A DNA stretch of 64,000 nucleotides from Nocardioides euryhalodurans (GTDB taxonomy: Bacteria; Actinomycetota; Actinomycetes; Propionibacteriales; Nocardioidaceae): positions 3,536,501 to 3,600,500 of the forward strand of contig NZ_CP038267.1 in the NCBI RefSeq assembly GCF_004564375.1. Direction: 5' to 3'. This document shows positions 46,073-55,859 of the stretch, piece after piece. The notes beneath the pieces are model-generated. The model had not been told where the DNA came from. It did not search any database and worked only from the letters and a program-made list of their open reading frames with translations. Position 1 is the stretch's first letter; the number at the start of each line of letters is the position of its first letter. The translations under genes and the position numbers were made by a program.

Positions 46073-48889
46073 TCAGAGACCGCGGTCGGCCAGGACCTGG
46101 GCGTGGGAGAGGTGCCGACCGCGCGCGGCCACCTCGGCGTACGCCTCGCCGAGCCGTGGCTTCACCAGCTGCTCACCCAGCAGCGCCTGGTGGATGAAGC
46201 TGGCGGTGCCGTGGAGAAGGGAGCCCTCGGTGGCGCCCAGCAGCTCGGCGGCCTCCTCCCACCCGTCGCGACAGGCCGCCGCATACGCGAGGGCGAGGAC
46301 GCAGTCCGCCTCGGCCGAGCGACCCTCCGCCGCGGCCCAGGCACGCGCACGGCGCAGCTCCGGCAGGTAGTCACCCCCTTGCGCGATGAGCGCCAGCGCG
46401 CCCCAGTAGAGCGTCAACCAGTTCTCGTGCAGCCCGGTGGCCGACAGGTCGCTGCGCTGCTGCTCCATGAGGTGGTGGAGCCACGCGCCGTCCCGGTCCA
46501 CCAGCGCGACCAGGCTGGCTGCCCAGTGACACAGGTACCGGGCATAGTCACGGTCCGGAGCGTCGTCGGTGAGCGCCAGCGCCTCCTCGCGGAGGCCGTC
46601 GGTCGTGCCCAGCATGCGCAGTGCCACCACGCGGTAACCCCGTGCCAGCCGCTCCAGGCCCGGTTCGCCCGCCTCCCGTGCCCGGGCCGACGCGTGCAGC
46701 AGGCGCTCAGCGGCGCGGTCCGGCGCGTCGAGGTGGACCATCGCCTCGTAGATGGCCGCGATCACGGCGGCCCCCTCGTCGTCGACGGCGCCCGCCAGCG
46801 TGGTGGCCTCGACGGCGGCCCTGCGCATCGAGCGAGCGTCGCCGAAGCCGAGGCAGACGTCGGCGTCCATGATCAGGGTCCACAGCCGGTCTCGCGGTGC
46901 GAGGTCGCTCCCCAGGAGCGCGTCGATCCAGCGACGTCCCTCCGCGTAGGACACGGCGTTGCGCCACAGCGTCGACAGGCCGATCGCGAGATCGACAGCC
47001 GCGGGCCTGTCGCCTGCGGCGAGGCTGGCCTCGAAGGCGAACCGGACGTTGTCCAGGTCGTCGCGGCTCCGGGCGGCCAAGGAGGTGGACAGCCAGGCCC
47101 GAGCCCGGGGCTCGGTCGTGGCGCGCGTGACCGCGTGGCGGCGCAGCCGCTCGGTGGTCGCCGCCGCCTCGCCGGACCTGTCGAGGCTCTGCGCCGCGAA
47201 CAGGCGGATGGTCTCGAGCAACCGGTACCTCCGGCGCTGCGGGTCGTGGACGACGAGACTCTTGGCGACCAGGTCTCCCAGCAGGTTCGTCACGTGGCCG
47301 GCGTCGGGGTCCTGCGTGACGGCCCGGACCGCCGCGAGGTCGAAGCCGCCCGGGAACACCCCGAGGCGGTCGAAGACGTCGCGCGTGCCCTCGTCGAGCA
47401 GCCGATGGCTCCACTCGATGGTCGCGGAGAGGGCTGAGTGCCGCTCCCCGGCCTGGGGTCGCCCGCCCACGAGCAGGGTGAGCCGGTCGTCGAGGCGATC
47501 GATGATCTCGCCGAGGGCGAGGTGGCGCAGCTGGGCTGCCGCGAGCTCGATCGCGAGCGGCAGCCCGTCGAGACGCTGGCACAGCACGCTGACGCGTGGG
47601 TCGCCGGCGTCGACGATCCCGGGTCCGGCCGCGGCAGCGGCACGCTCCACGAACAGGTTCACCGACTCCGGCCCCAGGGACCCGATCCGGTGCTCTGCCT
47701 CGCCGTCGACACGGAGCGGCTCGCGGCTGGTCACGAGGACCCGTGCGCGTGGCCCCGCATCGAGGATCGCGTCGACGAGCTCGGCGCTCGGGTCCAGCAG
47801 GTGCTCGCAGTTGTCCAGCACGAGCAGCAGCCTGCGCGTGGCGAGGTTGGCCGCCAGGGACGAGGAGCGGACCGCTCCCTCGCCCTGGACGCCGGTCGCC
47901 TCCGCGACCGCCCGCACGACGCCAGCAGCATCGTGGACGGGCGCGAGCGGTGCCAGCGCCACCTCGACGGGTCCGTGGGTGGTCCCGTCCTCCTCGAGGG
48001 CACGGGCCACGGCCAGCGCCAGGGTCGACTTGCCGGCACCCCCGGGGCCGGTGATCGTGACGATCCGGTGCTCGCGCAGGAGCGACGAGACCGCCGCGAG
48101 GTCGTCGGCCCGGCCGATCAGCCTCGCCCTCGGCGCCGGGAGCCGCGCCTGCGGAGCGGGCGCCGGTCCGGCCTCGGTGCCTGCCGCGTCCGGGTCCGGG
48201 AGGGGGACGGCCAGGGCAGCCGCCTGGCTGCGCAGCTCCTCCGCGGCGGGTCCGGGAGGGACGCCCAGCTCCCGTTCGAGGGTGTCCGTCAGGCGGTCCA
48301 GAGCGGCCAGGGCGGGTTGGCGACGACCTGCTCGTACGTGGTCGCGCACCAGGGCGAGGTGCGCCTCCTCGTCGAGCGGGTCGGCGGCCACGAGCTCCTC
48401 GAACATCCCGGCAGCGGCGAGCAGCTCGAGATGACGCAACCGCAGCCGGGAGCGCGTCGCGTCGGTCCAGGGCTCGTAGAGGTCGTCCGGCAAGAGGTCC
48501 CCGGGGTAGAGGGCGACCGCCTGCCGGGCGGCGTCACGCCCGCCGGTCCGCGCCGATTCCGCGGCGCGTTCGAACTCCTCGACGTCGAGCGTCACCTGGA
48601 CCCCCGGGAAGAGGGCGATGGACCCGCCGCTTGCGACGATGCCGTCACGCACGCCCAGCGCCGTACGTGCGAAGTGAGCGGCCTTGTGGAGCCGGGGCAA
48701 GGCATCCTCGACCAGCAGGTCGGGCCAGAGTGCGTCGATCACACGTTCCCGCGGCAGCCGTCGCTGCGGCTGCAGGGCGAGCAGCTTGACGAGCGCGGCA
48801 GCGGGGCGCCGGTTCCACGTCTGGCCAGGAACGGTGTGGCCGTCCACAGCGACCTCGAACCCACCGAGCAGGCGGACGATGACCTGCAT
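46073..48889 (-). CDS. BTAD/SARP-type regulator with NB-ARC-like ATPase and TPR-like tail (regulator 1)
   Basis: A 938-residue AfsR-like regulator. Residues 1-100 form an OmpR-type winged helix (RLLGGFEVAVDG, ALVKLLALQPQRRLPRERVIDALWP), 100-235 the BTAD domain (LYPGDLLPDDLYEPWTD), 255-540 a STAND ATPase (Walker A GPGGAGKSTL at 281-290, LLVLDNCEHLLDPSAEL Walker B, SREPLRVDGEAE), and the rest helical repeats. ATG 48889 has GGGAGGGGA upstream. Its paralogue is upstream at 48966-52094. Such proteins bind 11-bp-spaced direct repeats as activators; the repeats at 55818-55890 are the best candidate target. Confidence 0.9.
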   Translation of the reverse strand: MQVIVRLLGGFEVAVDGHTVPGQTWNRRPAAALVKLLALQPQRRLPRERVIDALWPDLLVEDALPRLHKAAHFARTALGVRDGIVASGGSIALFPGVQVTLDVEEFERAAESARTGGRDAARQAVALYPGDLLPDDLYEPWTDATRSRLRLRHLELLAAAGMFEELVAADPLDEEAHLALVRDHVRAGRRQPALAALDRLTDTLERELGVPPGPAAEELRSQAAALAVPLPDPDAAGTEAGPAPAPQARLPAPRARLIGRADDLAAVSSLLREHRIVTITGPGGAGKSTLALAVARALEEDGTTHGPVEVALAPLAPVHDAAGVVRAVAEATGVQGEGAVRSSSLAANLATRRLLLVLDNCEHLLDPSAELVDAILDAGPRARVLVTSREPLRVDGEAEHRIGSLGPESVNLFVERAAAAAGPGIVDAGDPRVSVLCQRLDGLPLAIELAAAQLRHLALGEIIDRLDDRLTLLVGGRPQAGERHSALSATIEWSHRLLDEGTRDVFDRLGVFPGGFDLAAVRAVTQDPDAGHVTNLLGDLVAKSLVVHDPQRRRYRLLETIRLFAAQSLDRSGEAAATTERLRRHAVTRATTEPRARAWLSTSLAARSRDDLDNVRFAFEASLAAGDRPAAVDLAIGLSTLWRNAVSYAEGRRWIDALLGSDLAPRDRLWTLIMDADVCLGFGDARSMRRAAVEATTLAGAVDDEGAAVIAAIYEAMVHLDAPDRAAERLLHASARAREAGEPGLERLARGYRVVALRMLGTTDGLREEALALTDDAPDRDYARYLCHWAASLVALVDRDGAWLHHLMEQQRSDLSATGLHENWLTLYWGALALIAQGGDYLPELRRARAWAAAEGRSAEADCVLALAYAAACRDGWEEAAELLGATEGSLLHGTASFIHQALLGEQLVKPRLGEAYAEVAARGRHLSHAQVLADRGL

Positions 48890-48965
48890 CTCCCCTCCCG
48901 GCACACCGTTGTCCGGACGGTAGCACTGTGTCCGGGTCGGCGACCGAGCGCCGACGGGCCGTGGC

Positions 48966-51900
48966 CTAGGCACCCCGCGTCGCCAGGGCCACGCCTCGGC
49001 GGCACCGCGAGGCGTCACGCTGCTGCCCGGCGACCTCGAAGAGGAGCTCGGCGCGTCCGATGAGCGCCGCGGCCTCCTCGTGCCGTCCCTCGGCGCCGGC
49101 AAGGTGTGCCCTCGCCTCCAGCACGGAGGCCTCCCAGGCGGTGCCCGCCCAGCGGGAGGCCGACTGCTCGGCGACCGCCAGGTGGCGCCGGGCGTCCTCG
49201 ACATCACTGACGTCCGCGCAGGCGATCGCCGCCGGGACGGCGAACATCACGTCGCACAGCGGACAGCGATCCTGATCACCCATCGTGGCCTCGGCCCGGT
49301 CGACCACGGCACGTGCCGCCACCGCATCGGGAGCGGCGCTGATCATCGTGCCGTAGACGCGCTGGAGCAGGTGCAGGCTGATCACCGACCACCGTGCCAA
49401 CGGCAGCGCCTGGTGCAGCAGGCGCACGGCATCCTCGCGGTCTCCGAGTGCCAACCGGACCTCGGCCAGACGCTGGAGGCTGTGCGCCTCACCTGCTGTG
49501 GCGTCGATCTCGCGGTGCAGCTCGACTGCCTCCGCCAGCTCTTGCTCCGCCCTGTCGAGGTCACCCTTCAACAGGGCGGCCTCTCCGATGAGGGCGGTCG
49601 CGAACGCGACACCGCGCAGCGCGCCGGCCTGCGTGGCACGCCGACGTAGCTCCTCGGTCTCCGCCATGACCTCCGCGTAGGGCACGGGACCGTAGAGCAG
49701 GTACTCGGCGACGCACAGGTGGGCGTCGAACACGGACGTGGCCAGTCGGTCCCGACCCTGGGTGCGTCGCATCTCCATGCGGAAGCGCTCGAACCACTCG
49801 CCACGCTGGTGGGCGATGAGCCCCTGGAGGGAGACGAGATCCATGAGCTGCCACTGGTCGTGGGCGAGTGGCAGCATCTCCCGGGCTCGTCCGGCGATCT
49901 CCCACGCCCCGTCGACGTCACCGCTGAAGTAGGCGAGGTTGCCCCTTCCGAGCAGGATGGGACCGTCCGCGACGTCGCCCTCCAGCTCCAGCCCGGCCAG
50001 TGCTGCGCGGGCCGTCTCCAGGTCGCCGGCGGAGGTCGCGGCGCGTGCCATCCGCGCGCGGACCAAGCGGTGCTCGCTGCCCGAGGTGAGGGGCAGGGCT
50101 GCCCGGTACGCCTCGACCGCAGCGGGGTCGCCCACCGCCATCAGCAGGTCGCCGCGGCGGGAGAGCAGGTGTGGCCGGTGGGCCGGCCCGGCGTGGTCCA
50201 CGACCTGGCCGATCAGGGCGAGGGCGTCGCGGTAGGCCCCCAGGGCGCCGGCCGTCTCCACGGCCTGGAGCACGAAGGGCACGGCGAGGGCCGGTCGACC
50301 CGCCGCGACGAAGAGGTGAGCGACCCGTGTGGGAGGACCGTCGAGACGGCTCAACCGGGCGGCCACCTCTCGTTGCTCGGCCACGCGTTCGGACGCCGTC
50401 AGCTGGTCGACCAGGGCTTCGCGGAGCAACGGGTGTCGGAACCGGTGTCCACCGTCGACCTGCTCCACCAGCCGCCCGGTGACGGCCAGGTCGAGCTGGG
50501 CGTAGGCAGTCTCCTCGTCCTCCTCGGACATGGTGAGGAGCTCGTCGGTCGAGAACGTCATGCCCAGCAGGGCCAGCCTCCTGAACGTCCGCAGGGTTGC
50601 CACGGGGAATGGCGGCACCACGTCGCCGTTCTCGCCGACCCCCTGGCGGCGGGCGAGCTCGAGGGCGGTGAACGGCAGCCCCCCGCTCAGGTCGGCGATC
50701 CGCTCGACCAGGTCCGGCGAGAGCCGGGGGTGGACCTCGCGCAGGAGCCGGGCGATCGCGTCCGTGGAGAGGGGCCTGACCTCGACCCCGGCCCCCACGT
50801 CCCGGGACAGGAGGCTGTCGAGGATCTCTCCCCGCGTGCCACCCGTCAGCGGGCGGCCCGCCATCACGAGGAGGACGGGCTCGGACGAGGCGCAACGCGA
50901 GAGGTAGTGCAGGAGACGCATCGACGCGTCGTCGACCTCGTGGAGGTCGTCGACACCGATGAGCAGGCCGTGCCCGGCCGCAGCGAGCCGGACCAGCTCC
51001 GCGACCGCCACGAACAACCGCTGGTGTCCCGACTCGCCGCTCCAGTCCAGGTCCTGCCCGGACAGCGCCCGCTCGATCTCGAGGCGGAAGTCGTCTCCGA
51101 GGCCGTCGAGGAGGGCCGGATGCTTGCGGCACAGGTCACCGAGTGCCTCGAGCACGGGCGCGTACGGCCACGGACCCTCCACCGCTGCGGCACTGCCCCG
51201 CCCGGTCCGGAACCCGCGTCGTCGGGCGAGCGACTCCGTCAGGTCGAGCAGGGCCGACTTGCCCACGCCTGCGGGGCCGGTCAGCACCAGGCTGCCTCCG
51301 CGACCGGTGAGGGAGCGGTCGAGCCGGGAGCGGATCTGGTCGCCGAGGTCGCGGCGACCGACCAACCGCACCGACCGGCCGCGCTGTGGTGGGACCGCCG
51401 GCGTCGGGCCGGCAGCCTCGAGCTGCTCCCGCAGCAGCACGGCCTCGGGACCGGGTGCCGTGCCGAGCTCACGGCGCAGCGACCGGTCCAGTCGCTCGAG
51501 CTGCCGGAGCGCACCCCTGACGTCACCCCGGTCGGCGTACTGCCGCGCGAGCGCGACGTGCGCCTCCTCGTCCGTGGGGGTGAGGCGCACCAGGTCCGCC
51601 CATCGACCGGCCAGGCGGTGCAGGTCCTTGCGCAGTGCCTCGACCTCACCGCGGGGTCCGTCGGTCCATGGTTCGTACCGGTCCTCGGGGAGCAGCCCGC
51701 TCGGGCAGGACGCGAGCGCCTGCTCGGCCAGCCGCGCGTCGTTCTGGGCCATCGCCTCGCGCCCGGCCCTCAGGAAGTCCTCGACGTCGACGGAGAGCTC
51801 GCCCGTCGGTAGGAGTGCGACCAGGTCGTGACGGAGCAGCACGGCCTCGGGGCCGTCGCCGAGCGCGCGCCGCGCGTAGTGTGCGGCCTTGTGCAGCCGC

Positions 51901-52094
51901 GGCGCCGCTGCCTCGACGCGCAGCCCCGGCCACAGGGCGTCCATCACCTGCTCCCGGTGGAGCCGGTGCTGCTCGGACACGGCCAGCAGCTTGACCAGCG
52001 CGGCGGCCTGCCTGCGCGCCCACGCCGACGGCGGCACGGCAACTCCGTCGACGCTGACGTCGAAACCCCCGAGAAGCCTCACCCGGACCTCCAC
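48966..52094 (-). CDS. BTAD/SARP-type regulator with AAA ATPase (regulator 2)
   Basis: A 1042-residue regulator with the same N-terminal plan as regulator 1 (RLLGGFDVSVDG, ALVKLLAVSEQHRLHREQVMDALWP) and BTAD (SCPSGLLPEDRYEPWTD). Its ATPase is of the LuxR/MalT-like AAA_16 kind: LVGRRDLGDQIRSRL, Walker A GPAGVGKSA (273-281), GLLIGVDDLHEVD Walker B. The remaining 500 residues are TPR-like repeats; no C-terminal LuxR domain is present. GTG 52094 with GAGAGGGG upstream. A CPLCD motif near the C-terminus is unusual. It lies 24 nt after the flavoprotein gene, probably same transcript. Confidence 0.9.
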   Translation of the reverse strand: MEVRVRLLGGFDVSVDGVAVPPSAWARRQAAALVKLLAVSEQHRLHREQVMDALWPGLRVEAAAPRLHKAAHYARRALGDGPEAVLLRHDLVALLPTGELSVDVEDFLRAGREAMAQNDARLAEQALASCPSGLLPEDRYEPWTDGPRGEVEALRKDLHRLAGRWADLVRLTPTDEEAHVALARQYADRGDVRGALRQLERLDRSLRRELGTAPGPEAVLLREQLEAAGPTPAVPPQRGRSVRLVGRRDLGDQIRSRLDRSLTGRGGSLVLTGPAGVGKSALLDLTESLARRRGFRTGRGSAAAVEGPWPYAPVLEALGDLCRKHPALLDGLGDDFRLEIERALSGQDLDWSGESGHQRLFVAVAELVRLAAAGHGLLIGVDDLHEVDDASMRLLHYLSRCASSEPVLLVMAGRPLTGGTRGEILDSLLSRDVGAGVEVRPLSTDAIARLLREVHPRLSPDLVERIADLSGGLPFTALELARRQGVGENGDVVPPFPVATLRTFRRLALLGMTFSTDELLTMSEEDEETAYAQLDLAVTGRLVEQVDGGHRFRHPLLREALVDQLTASERVAEQREVAARLSRLDGPPTRVAHLFVAAGRPALAVPFVLQAVETAGALGAYRDALALIGQVVDHAGPAHRPHLLSRRGDLLMAVGDPAAVEAYRAALPLTSGSEHRLVRARMARAATSAGDLETARAALAGLELEGDVADGPILLGRGNLAYFSGDVDGAWEIAGRAREMLPLAHDQWQLMDLVSLQGLIAHQRGEWFERFRMEMRRTQGRDRLATSVFDAHLCVAEYLLYGPVPYAEVMAETEELRRRATQAGALRGVAFATALIGEAALLKGDLDRAEQELAEAVELHREIDATAGEAHSLQRLAEVRLALGDREDAVRLLHQALPLARWSVISLHLLQRVYGTMISAAPDAVAARAVVDRAEATMGDQDRCPLCDVMFAVPAAIACADVSDVEDARRHLAVAEQSASRWAGTAWEASVLEARAHLAGAEGRHEEAAALIGRAELLFEVAGQQRDASRCRRGVALATRGA

Positions 52095-52118
52095 AGCGGA
52101 CCCCTCTCCGGTGGCACG

Positions 52119-53339
52119 CTACCGAGTGACGACCGCCCTGTCAGCGGGCGTCTTGCTCGGCCCCGGGGCCATCCACCGGTCCGCGGGGAGAGCGTCGAGG
52201 TGGTCGACCTCGTCGCTCATCGCCGAGCTGACCTGCCGCAGCAGGGTGCGGACCCGGTCTCCGTCCCAGTCGTAGGCGGCCACCTGCTCCGTGACCGAGA
52301 ACAGGGCGCGGGAGAGACGGTCCCGGGTGTCCTGGTAGCGCCGCAACGCTGTCGTCTCCGCCGTGGCTCCACCCACGGTGGCGAGCACGGCGGTGGCGAG
52401 CAGCTCGGCATCCCGCAGCGCGTCGGTCATCCCGTGCGTCGTGATGGGGTCCTTGAAGTAGCCGGCGTCACCGACGAGGGCCCAGCCGCGACCGTGCGAG
52501 TGTCGTACGAAGCCGGGTGTGCCGCCCCAGCCGTGCATGCGGCCCACCGGCCTCGCACGGCGGAGCCGGTCGGCGAGCGGCCGGCCGCCGGGCGAGCCCT
52601 CGACCAGGGCGGTCATCGCGGACTCGGGCCCGTTGCGGCGAAGGGTACGCATCCGTGCAGGGGTGGTCCCGACGAAGACGCAGGTCTGGCCGTCGTTGGT
52701 GGGGATCAGTCCGGCGGCTGCTCCGTCCAGGTAGGCCCACTCGTAGCCGTCGGCGGGCAGGTCGGCAACGTACCGGTAGAGCACAGCGCTCGCCGACCGT
52801 CCCTGCCGCACGACGGGCGCGCCGACCTCCCGGGCGAACCACGAACGGATGCCGTCGGCGCCGACGCTGAAGGTCGCGGGCAGGACCAGGCTCGCCCCGT
52901 GGCGGTCCCGCGCGCGGACGCCGGTGACCCGGCCCGTCCCGTCGCGCAGCAGACCGGTGGCGGAGGTCTGGTGGAGCACGTCGGCGCCTGCCTCCGCTGC
53001 GGCGTCGACGAGGACCCGGTCGAGCAGGTGCCGCCGCGGGGCGTAGAGGGCCCCGACCCCGAAGGCGTGGCGGATCGACACCTGGACCGACTCGCCGTCG
53101 TCGTAGTGGAAGGTGGTCCGGTGGACGGGAGGCGTTCCCGCGTCGATGAGCGGCTGCAGCATCCCCCAGCGGGAGAGCTGCAGCACGCCTGCGCGCATCA
53201 ACCCGTGCGTGGACAGGGTGTCGGTGCCGTGCCCGGAGCGGTCCAGCACCGCCACCCGCAGCCCGGCCCGGGCCAGCAGGAGGGCTGTGGAGGCGCCGGC
53301 GACCCGGCCACCGACGATGACGACGTCGTACCGGGTCAT
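52119..53339 (-). CDS. FAD-dependent oxidoreductase (geranylgeranyl-reductase/halogenase-like)
   Basis: A 406-residue group A flavoprotein. FAD site VVIVGGRVAGASTALLLARAG (ends of a Rossmann motif with GGxxAG), the DG motif in FSVGADGIRSWFA and the GD motif in GWALVGDAGYFKDPITTHGM are readable. The substrate part is not specific. Start ATG overlaps the upstream flavoprotein stop. Acts with the next enzyme in an unknown oxidation; the cluster lacks obvious polyketide or peptide synthase genes. Confidence 0.82.
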   Translation of the reverse strand: MTRYDVVIVGGRVAGASTALLLARAGLRVAVLDRSGHGTDTLSTHGLMRAGVLQLSRWGMLQPLIDAGTPPVHRTTFHYDDGESVQVSIRHAFGVGALYAPRRHLLDRVLVDAAAEAGADVLHQTSATGLLRDGTGRVTGVRARDRHGASLVLPATFSVGADGIRSWFAREVGAPVVRQGRSASAVLYRYVADLPADGYEWAYLDGAAAGLIPTNDGQTCVFVGTTPARMRTLRRNGPESAMTALVEGSPGGRPLADRLRRARPVGRMHGWGGTPGFVRHSHGRGWALVGDAGYFKDPITTHGMTDALRDAELLATAVLATVGGATAETTALRRYQDTRDRLSRALFSVTEQVAAYDWDGDRVRTLLRQVSSAMSDEVDHLDALPADRWMAPGPSKTPADRAVVTR

Positions 53340-54616
53340 GCGGCACTCTCCTCTCGGGCACGGGGTGCCGACTCGGGCAGCACCCCGCGGCTCAGGTGCG
53401 CGACGACGGTCCGGGCGTCGTGGCGGGCTCCGTCGATGAACCCGGAGTCGCGGCGGTGCTGGAACCGCTGTCCCACGACGTAGATCCCCGGGACGCGGGT
53501 GAGACCGCGGTACTGCTCCACCGCACCCGACCGGTCGAGGATCGGCAGCTGCACCCACGGATGGTCCGGGCGGTAGCCGGCGGCCAGCACCACGGTCCGG
53601 ATGCCCTGGCTCTCCAGGGGTACGCGGGTCGGGGCGGGTGGCGGGGTGAAGCGGGTCGGTCGCCGGGCGGGGAGGACCTCCCGGGTGAGTCCTGCCTCTT
53701 CGACGTGACGGTCCACCACGTCCAGGAACCGGTGCATGGTGCGGTCGGCGGAAGCCACCGTCGTCGGCAGGTCGGCCGCGAAGGTGGCTGCTCCGCCGTC
53801 CAGTCCCTGCAGCCGGCCGCACAGCAGCACCCCCCTTCGGTGGAGGGCGGCCAGGTCGAGGTCGGAGCCGTGCGGGTGTGGCTGGTTGCGACCGACGAGC
53901 TGGAGCGAGGTCTCGCGCCGCGCGACGTCGGGGTCGGCGACCTCGTCGATGGTGCGGGCGAGTCGTCCCGTGCGTTCCAGCCACCAGAAGGCGTCCATGC
54001 CCCGGTAGCGCCGCGGCATCCGGGTGTGGCGGCCGACTGCGAGGACGACGTCGCGCCCGGCGCGGGCAAGCTCGTCGGCGATCTGGGTGCCCGAGGCGGA
54101 GGCGCCGACGACCAGCACGCCGCCGGAGGGGAGGTCCTCGGCGTTGCGGTAACGGTTGCTCGGGACGACGTGCAGGTCGCTCCGGGCCAGGCCCGCCGGG
54201 ACGTGGGGGGTGCCGTGCGGACCCGTGGCCAGGACGACGTGACGGGCGTGCCAGGTGTCACCGTCCGTGTGCAGGGCGAAGCGGCCGTCCCTCGCGGCCC
54301 GGAGGGACCGGACCGAGGTCCCACCCACGACGGGCGCCGCGAACGAGGCGGCGTACCGCTGGAGGCTTCGCAGGAACTGGCTCGCGGAGAGGTAGCCGTC
54401 GGGGTCCGGGCCGGTGTAGTACCAGCCGGGAAGCCGGGTCATCCAGCTCGGCGTCAGCAGGTGCAAGGAGTCCCATCGTTCGGTGCGCCAGCGTTCGCCC
54501 ACGCCGCCCCGTTCGAGGACGACGTGCTCCTGACCGTGCTGGGTGAGCAGCCGGCTCACCGCCAGGCCGGCATGGCCGGCGCCGATGACGACGGTGTCGA
54601 CGGTGTGGGTGGTCAC
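53336..54616 (-). CDS. Flavin-containing monooxygenase-type NAD(P)-binding oxidoreductase
   Basis: A 426-residue class B-like flavoprotein. Two nucleotide sites are clear: GAGHAGLAVSRLL (residues 12-24) for FAD and VVGASASGTQIADELARAG (about residue 168) for NADPH, with an ATGPHGTP motif between. YRPDHPWVQLPI and PGIYVVGQRFQHRRDS close the fold. The FxGxxxHxxxY motif of true FMOs is not present in that form. GTG 54616, SD GAGG upstream. A stable hairpin separates it from OsmC upstream. Confidence 0.83.
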   Translation of the reverse strand: MTTHTVDTVVIGAGHAGLAVSRLLTQHGQEHVVLERGGVGERWRTERWDSLHLLTPSWMTRLPGWYYTGPDPDGYLSASQFLRSLQRYAASFAAPVVGGTSVRSLRAARDGRFALHTDGDTWHARHVVLATGPHGTPHVPAGLARSDLHVVPSNRYRNAEDLPSGGVLVVGASASGTQIADELARAGRDVVLAVGRHTRMPRRYRGMDAFWWLERTGRLARTIDEVADPDVARRETSLQLVGRNQPHPHGSDLDLAALHRRGVLLCGRLQGLDGGAATFAADLPTTVASADRTMHRFLDVVDRHVEEAGLTREVLPARRPTRFTPPPAPTRVPLESQGIRTVVLAAGYRPDHPWVQLPILDRSGAVEQYRGLTRVPGIYVVGQRFQHRRDSGFIDGARHDARTVVAHLSRGVLPESAPRAREESAA

Positions 54617-54671
54617 GGTGAGGTCCTCTCGGGAGTGGGTCGCGACTGAGGTCTGCTGGGAGCGATGCCGG

Positions 54672-54717
54672 GCCGGGGACTCGACCGACCCGCGAGCGGG
54701 CCGGCCGGGTCCCCGGC
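54672..54717 (-). terminator. Hairpin between OsmC and the flavoprotein gene
   Basis: GCCGGGGAC (54672-54680) and GTCCCCGGC (54709-54717) pair perfectly over 9 bp with an inner CCCGC/GCGGG stem. It could terminate the MaoC-OsmC transcript or attenuate read-through into the downstream operon. Confidence 0.55.
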
Positions 54718-54735
54718 GTCGGCAGTGGGCCGGCG

Positions 54736-55308
54736 TCAGCCGGTCACCACGTCGATGGCCACGGGCGTGGGGTTGGTCAGCGCGTCGAACACGGCGGAGC
54801 GGTTGCGGGACTGCTCGACGATGCCGCGCAGCGTCTCGGCGTCAGCATCGCCCTCGATGTGGAAGGTGACCCGGATCTGCTCGTAACCGTTGCGGACCGA
54901 CCCGCCCCCGAGTCCCAGGATCCCGAGCAGGTCGATGTCCCCCTCGACGGTGGAGGTGAGCCTGGTCAGCTCGACCCCCCTCGCCGCTGCGACGTTCGCG
55001 ATGCCTGCGGTCAGGCAGGCGGCGATGGCGTGCAACAGGTACTCCACCGGCGTCGGCCCCTCGTCCCCGCCGACGAGGACGGCTGGGTGGTCGGAGTCGA
55101 CCACCGTGACGCGCTGGTGCTCCATCTCCTGGGTCGCCCCGAAGAAGCCGGAGAACGACGAGCGGCTGTGCGTGCCCGTGAGCCAGCGGTTGCTGGCACG
55201 GAACTGGAACTTCGCGATCTCGGGCTGACCCTTGACCGCGTCGAGGGTGGCGAAGAGGGTGGCGGTGTCCACGCCGTTGAGACGCGGGTCCTCAGTGGTG
55301 ACGGTCAT
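54736..55308 (-). CDS. OsmC-family protein lacking the resolving cysteine
   Basis: A 190-residue OsmC-fold protein. The first conserved Cys sits in LLHAIAACLTAGIANVAAARG, but the second Cys position is replaced (QSRNRSAVFDALTNPTPV). Classical OsmC/Ohr peroxidases need both; this subgroup is often called OsmC-like without proven peroxidase activity. The start ATG lies inside the MaoC gene (17-nt overlap), so the two are co-translated. Confidence 0.87.
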   Translation of the reverse strand: MTVTTEDPRLNGVDTATLFATLDAVKGQPEIAKFQFRASNRWLTGTHSRSSFSGFFGATQEMEHQRVTVVDSDHPAVLVGGDEGPTPVEYLLHAIAACLTAGIANVAAARGVELTRLTSTVEGDIDLLGILGLGGGSVRNGYEQIRVTFHIEGDADAETLRGIVEQSRNRSAVFDALTNPTPVAIDVVTG

Positions 55309-55795
55309 TGCTGTTCCCTTCTGGGTGGTGGTTGCCGGGGCTCCGGCGCTTCTCGGCTGACAGCGGCTGGGCGTCGTCGGTCGCGGCGGCCACGGTCGGG
55401 TCGCGCCAGACGACCGCCGTGCCGTCGAGGACGACGACGCCTTCCTGGTTGGTGATCCGGGTCGCCAACGACGTCACCGGCTTGTCCGTACGGACGCTGG
55501 TGACCGTGGCCTGCGCCGTGATCCGGTCGCCTGGCCTGACGGGCGCCAGGAAGGCCCAGGACACCTCGAGGAACACGCTCCCCGGTCCGGGCAGCTGCTC
55601 GGCGACGAGTGCGTTGAGCAGTCCCGAGGTGACCCCGCCCTGGACGACGAGGCTCCCGAACCGGCTGGCCCGGGCGACCTCCACGTCGTAGTGGATCGGG
55701 TTGTGGTCCCCCGACAACGCCGTGAACAACGCGATGTCGCGCTGGGTGACGGTGCGGGTGCGACGGTCCGAACGGCCGACCTCGAGTGCTGTCAT
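55292..55795 (-). CDS. MaoC-like hot-dog dehydratase
   Basis: A 167-residue hot-dog fold protein with the hydratase-2 motif SGDHNPIHYDVEVARAS (Asp-x4-His) and VVQGGVTSGLL, typical of MaoC (R)-specific enoyl-CoA hydratases. ATG 55795 follows the SARP-type -10 box by 7 nt, so it is the first gene of the minus-strand unit. The tail is polar and disordered. The acyl-CoA or acyl-ACP substrate is unknown. Confidence 0.86.
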   Translation of the reverse strand: MTALEVGRSDRRTRTVTQRDIALFTALSGDHNPIHYDVEVARASRFGSLVVQGGVTSGLLNALVAEQLPGPGSVFLEVSWAFLAPVRPGDRITAQATVTSVRTDKPVTSLATRITNQEGVVVLDGTAVVWRDPTVAAATDDAQPLSAEKRRSPGNHHPEGNSNDRHH

Positions 55796-55802
55796 GCCGA
55801 GC

Positions 55803-55845
55803 AGCCTCGGGTGCGCCCCTTCCGTGGACCTTCCCTCCGCCTTCC
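55803..55845 (-). promoter_or_regulatory. SARP-type activator promoter, minus-strand arm (MaoC-OsmC)
   Basis: Read on the minus strand: GGAAGG at 55845-55840, 55834-55829 and 55823-55818, an exact 11-bp period. Then 9 nt and GAGGCT (55808-55803), which ends 7 nt before ATG 55795. Repeats one helical turn apart, ending 8-10 nt before a weak -10, is the arrangement described for SARP regulators. No -35 box is visible. Confidence 0.75.
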
Positions 55846-55859
55846 CCGACGCGACGGAC

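Noticed and set aside
46073..55795. Classical antibiotic biosynthesis cluster
   Set aside because: BTAD regulators and flavoproteins are suggestive, but no polyketide, peptide, terpene or RiPP synthase gene is present within the window.
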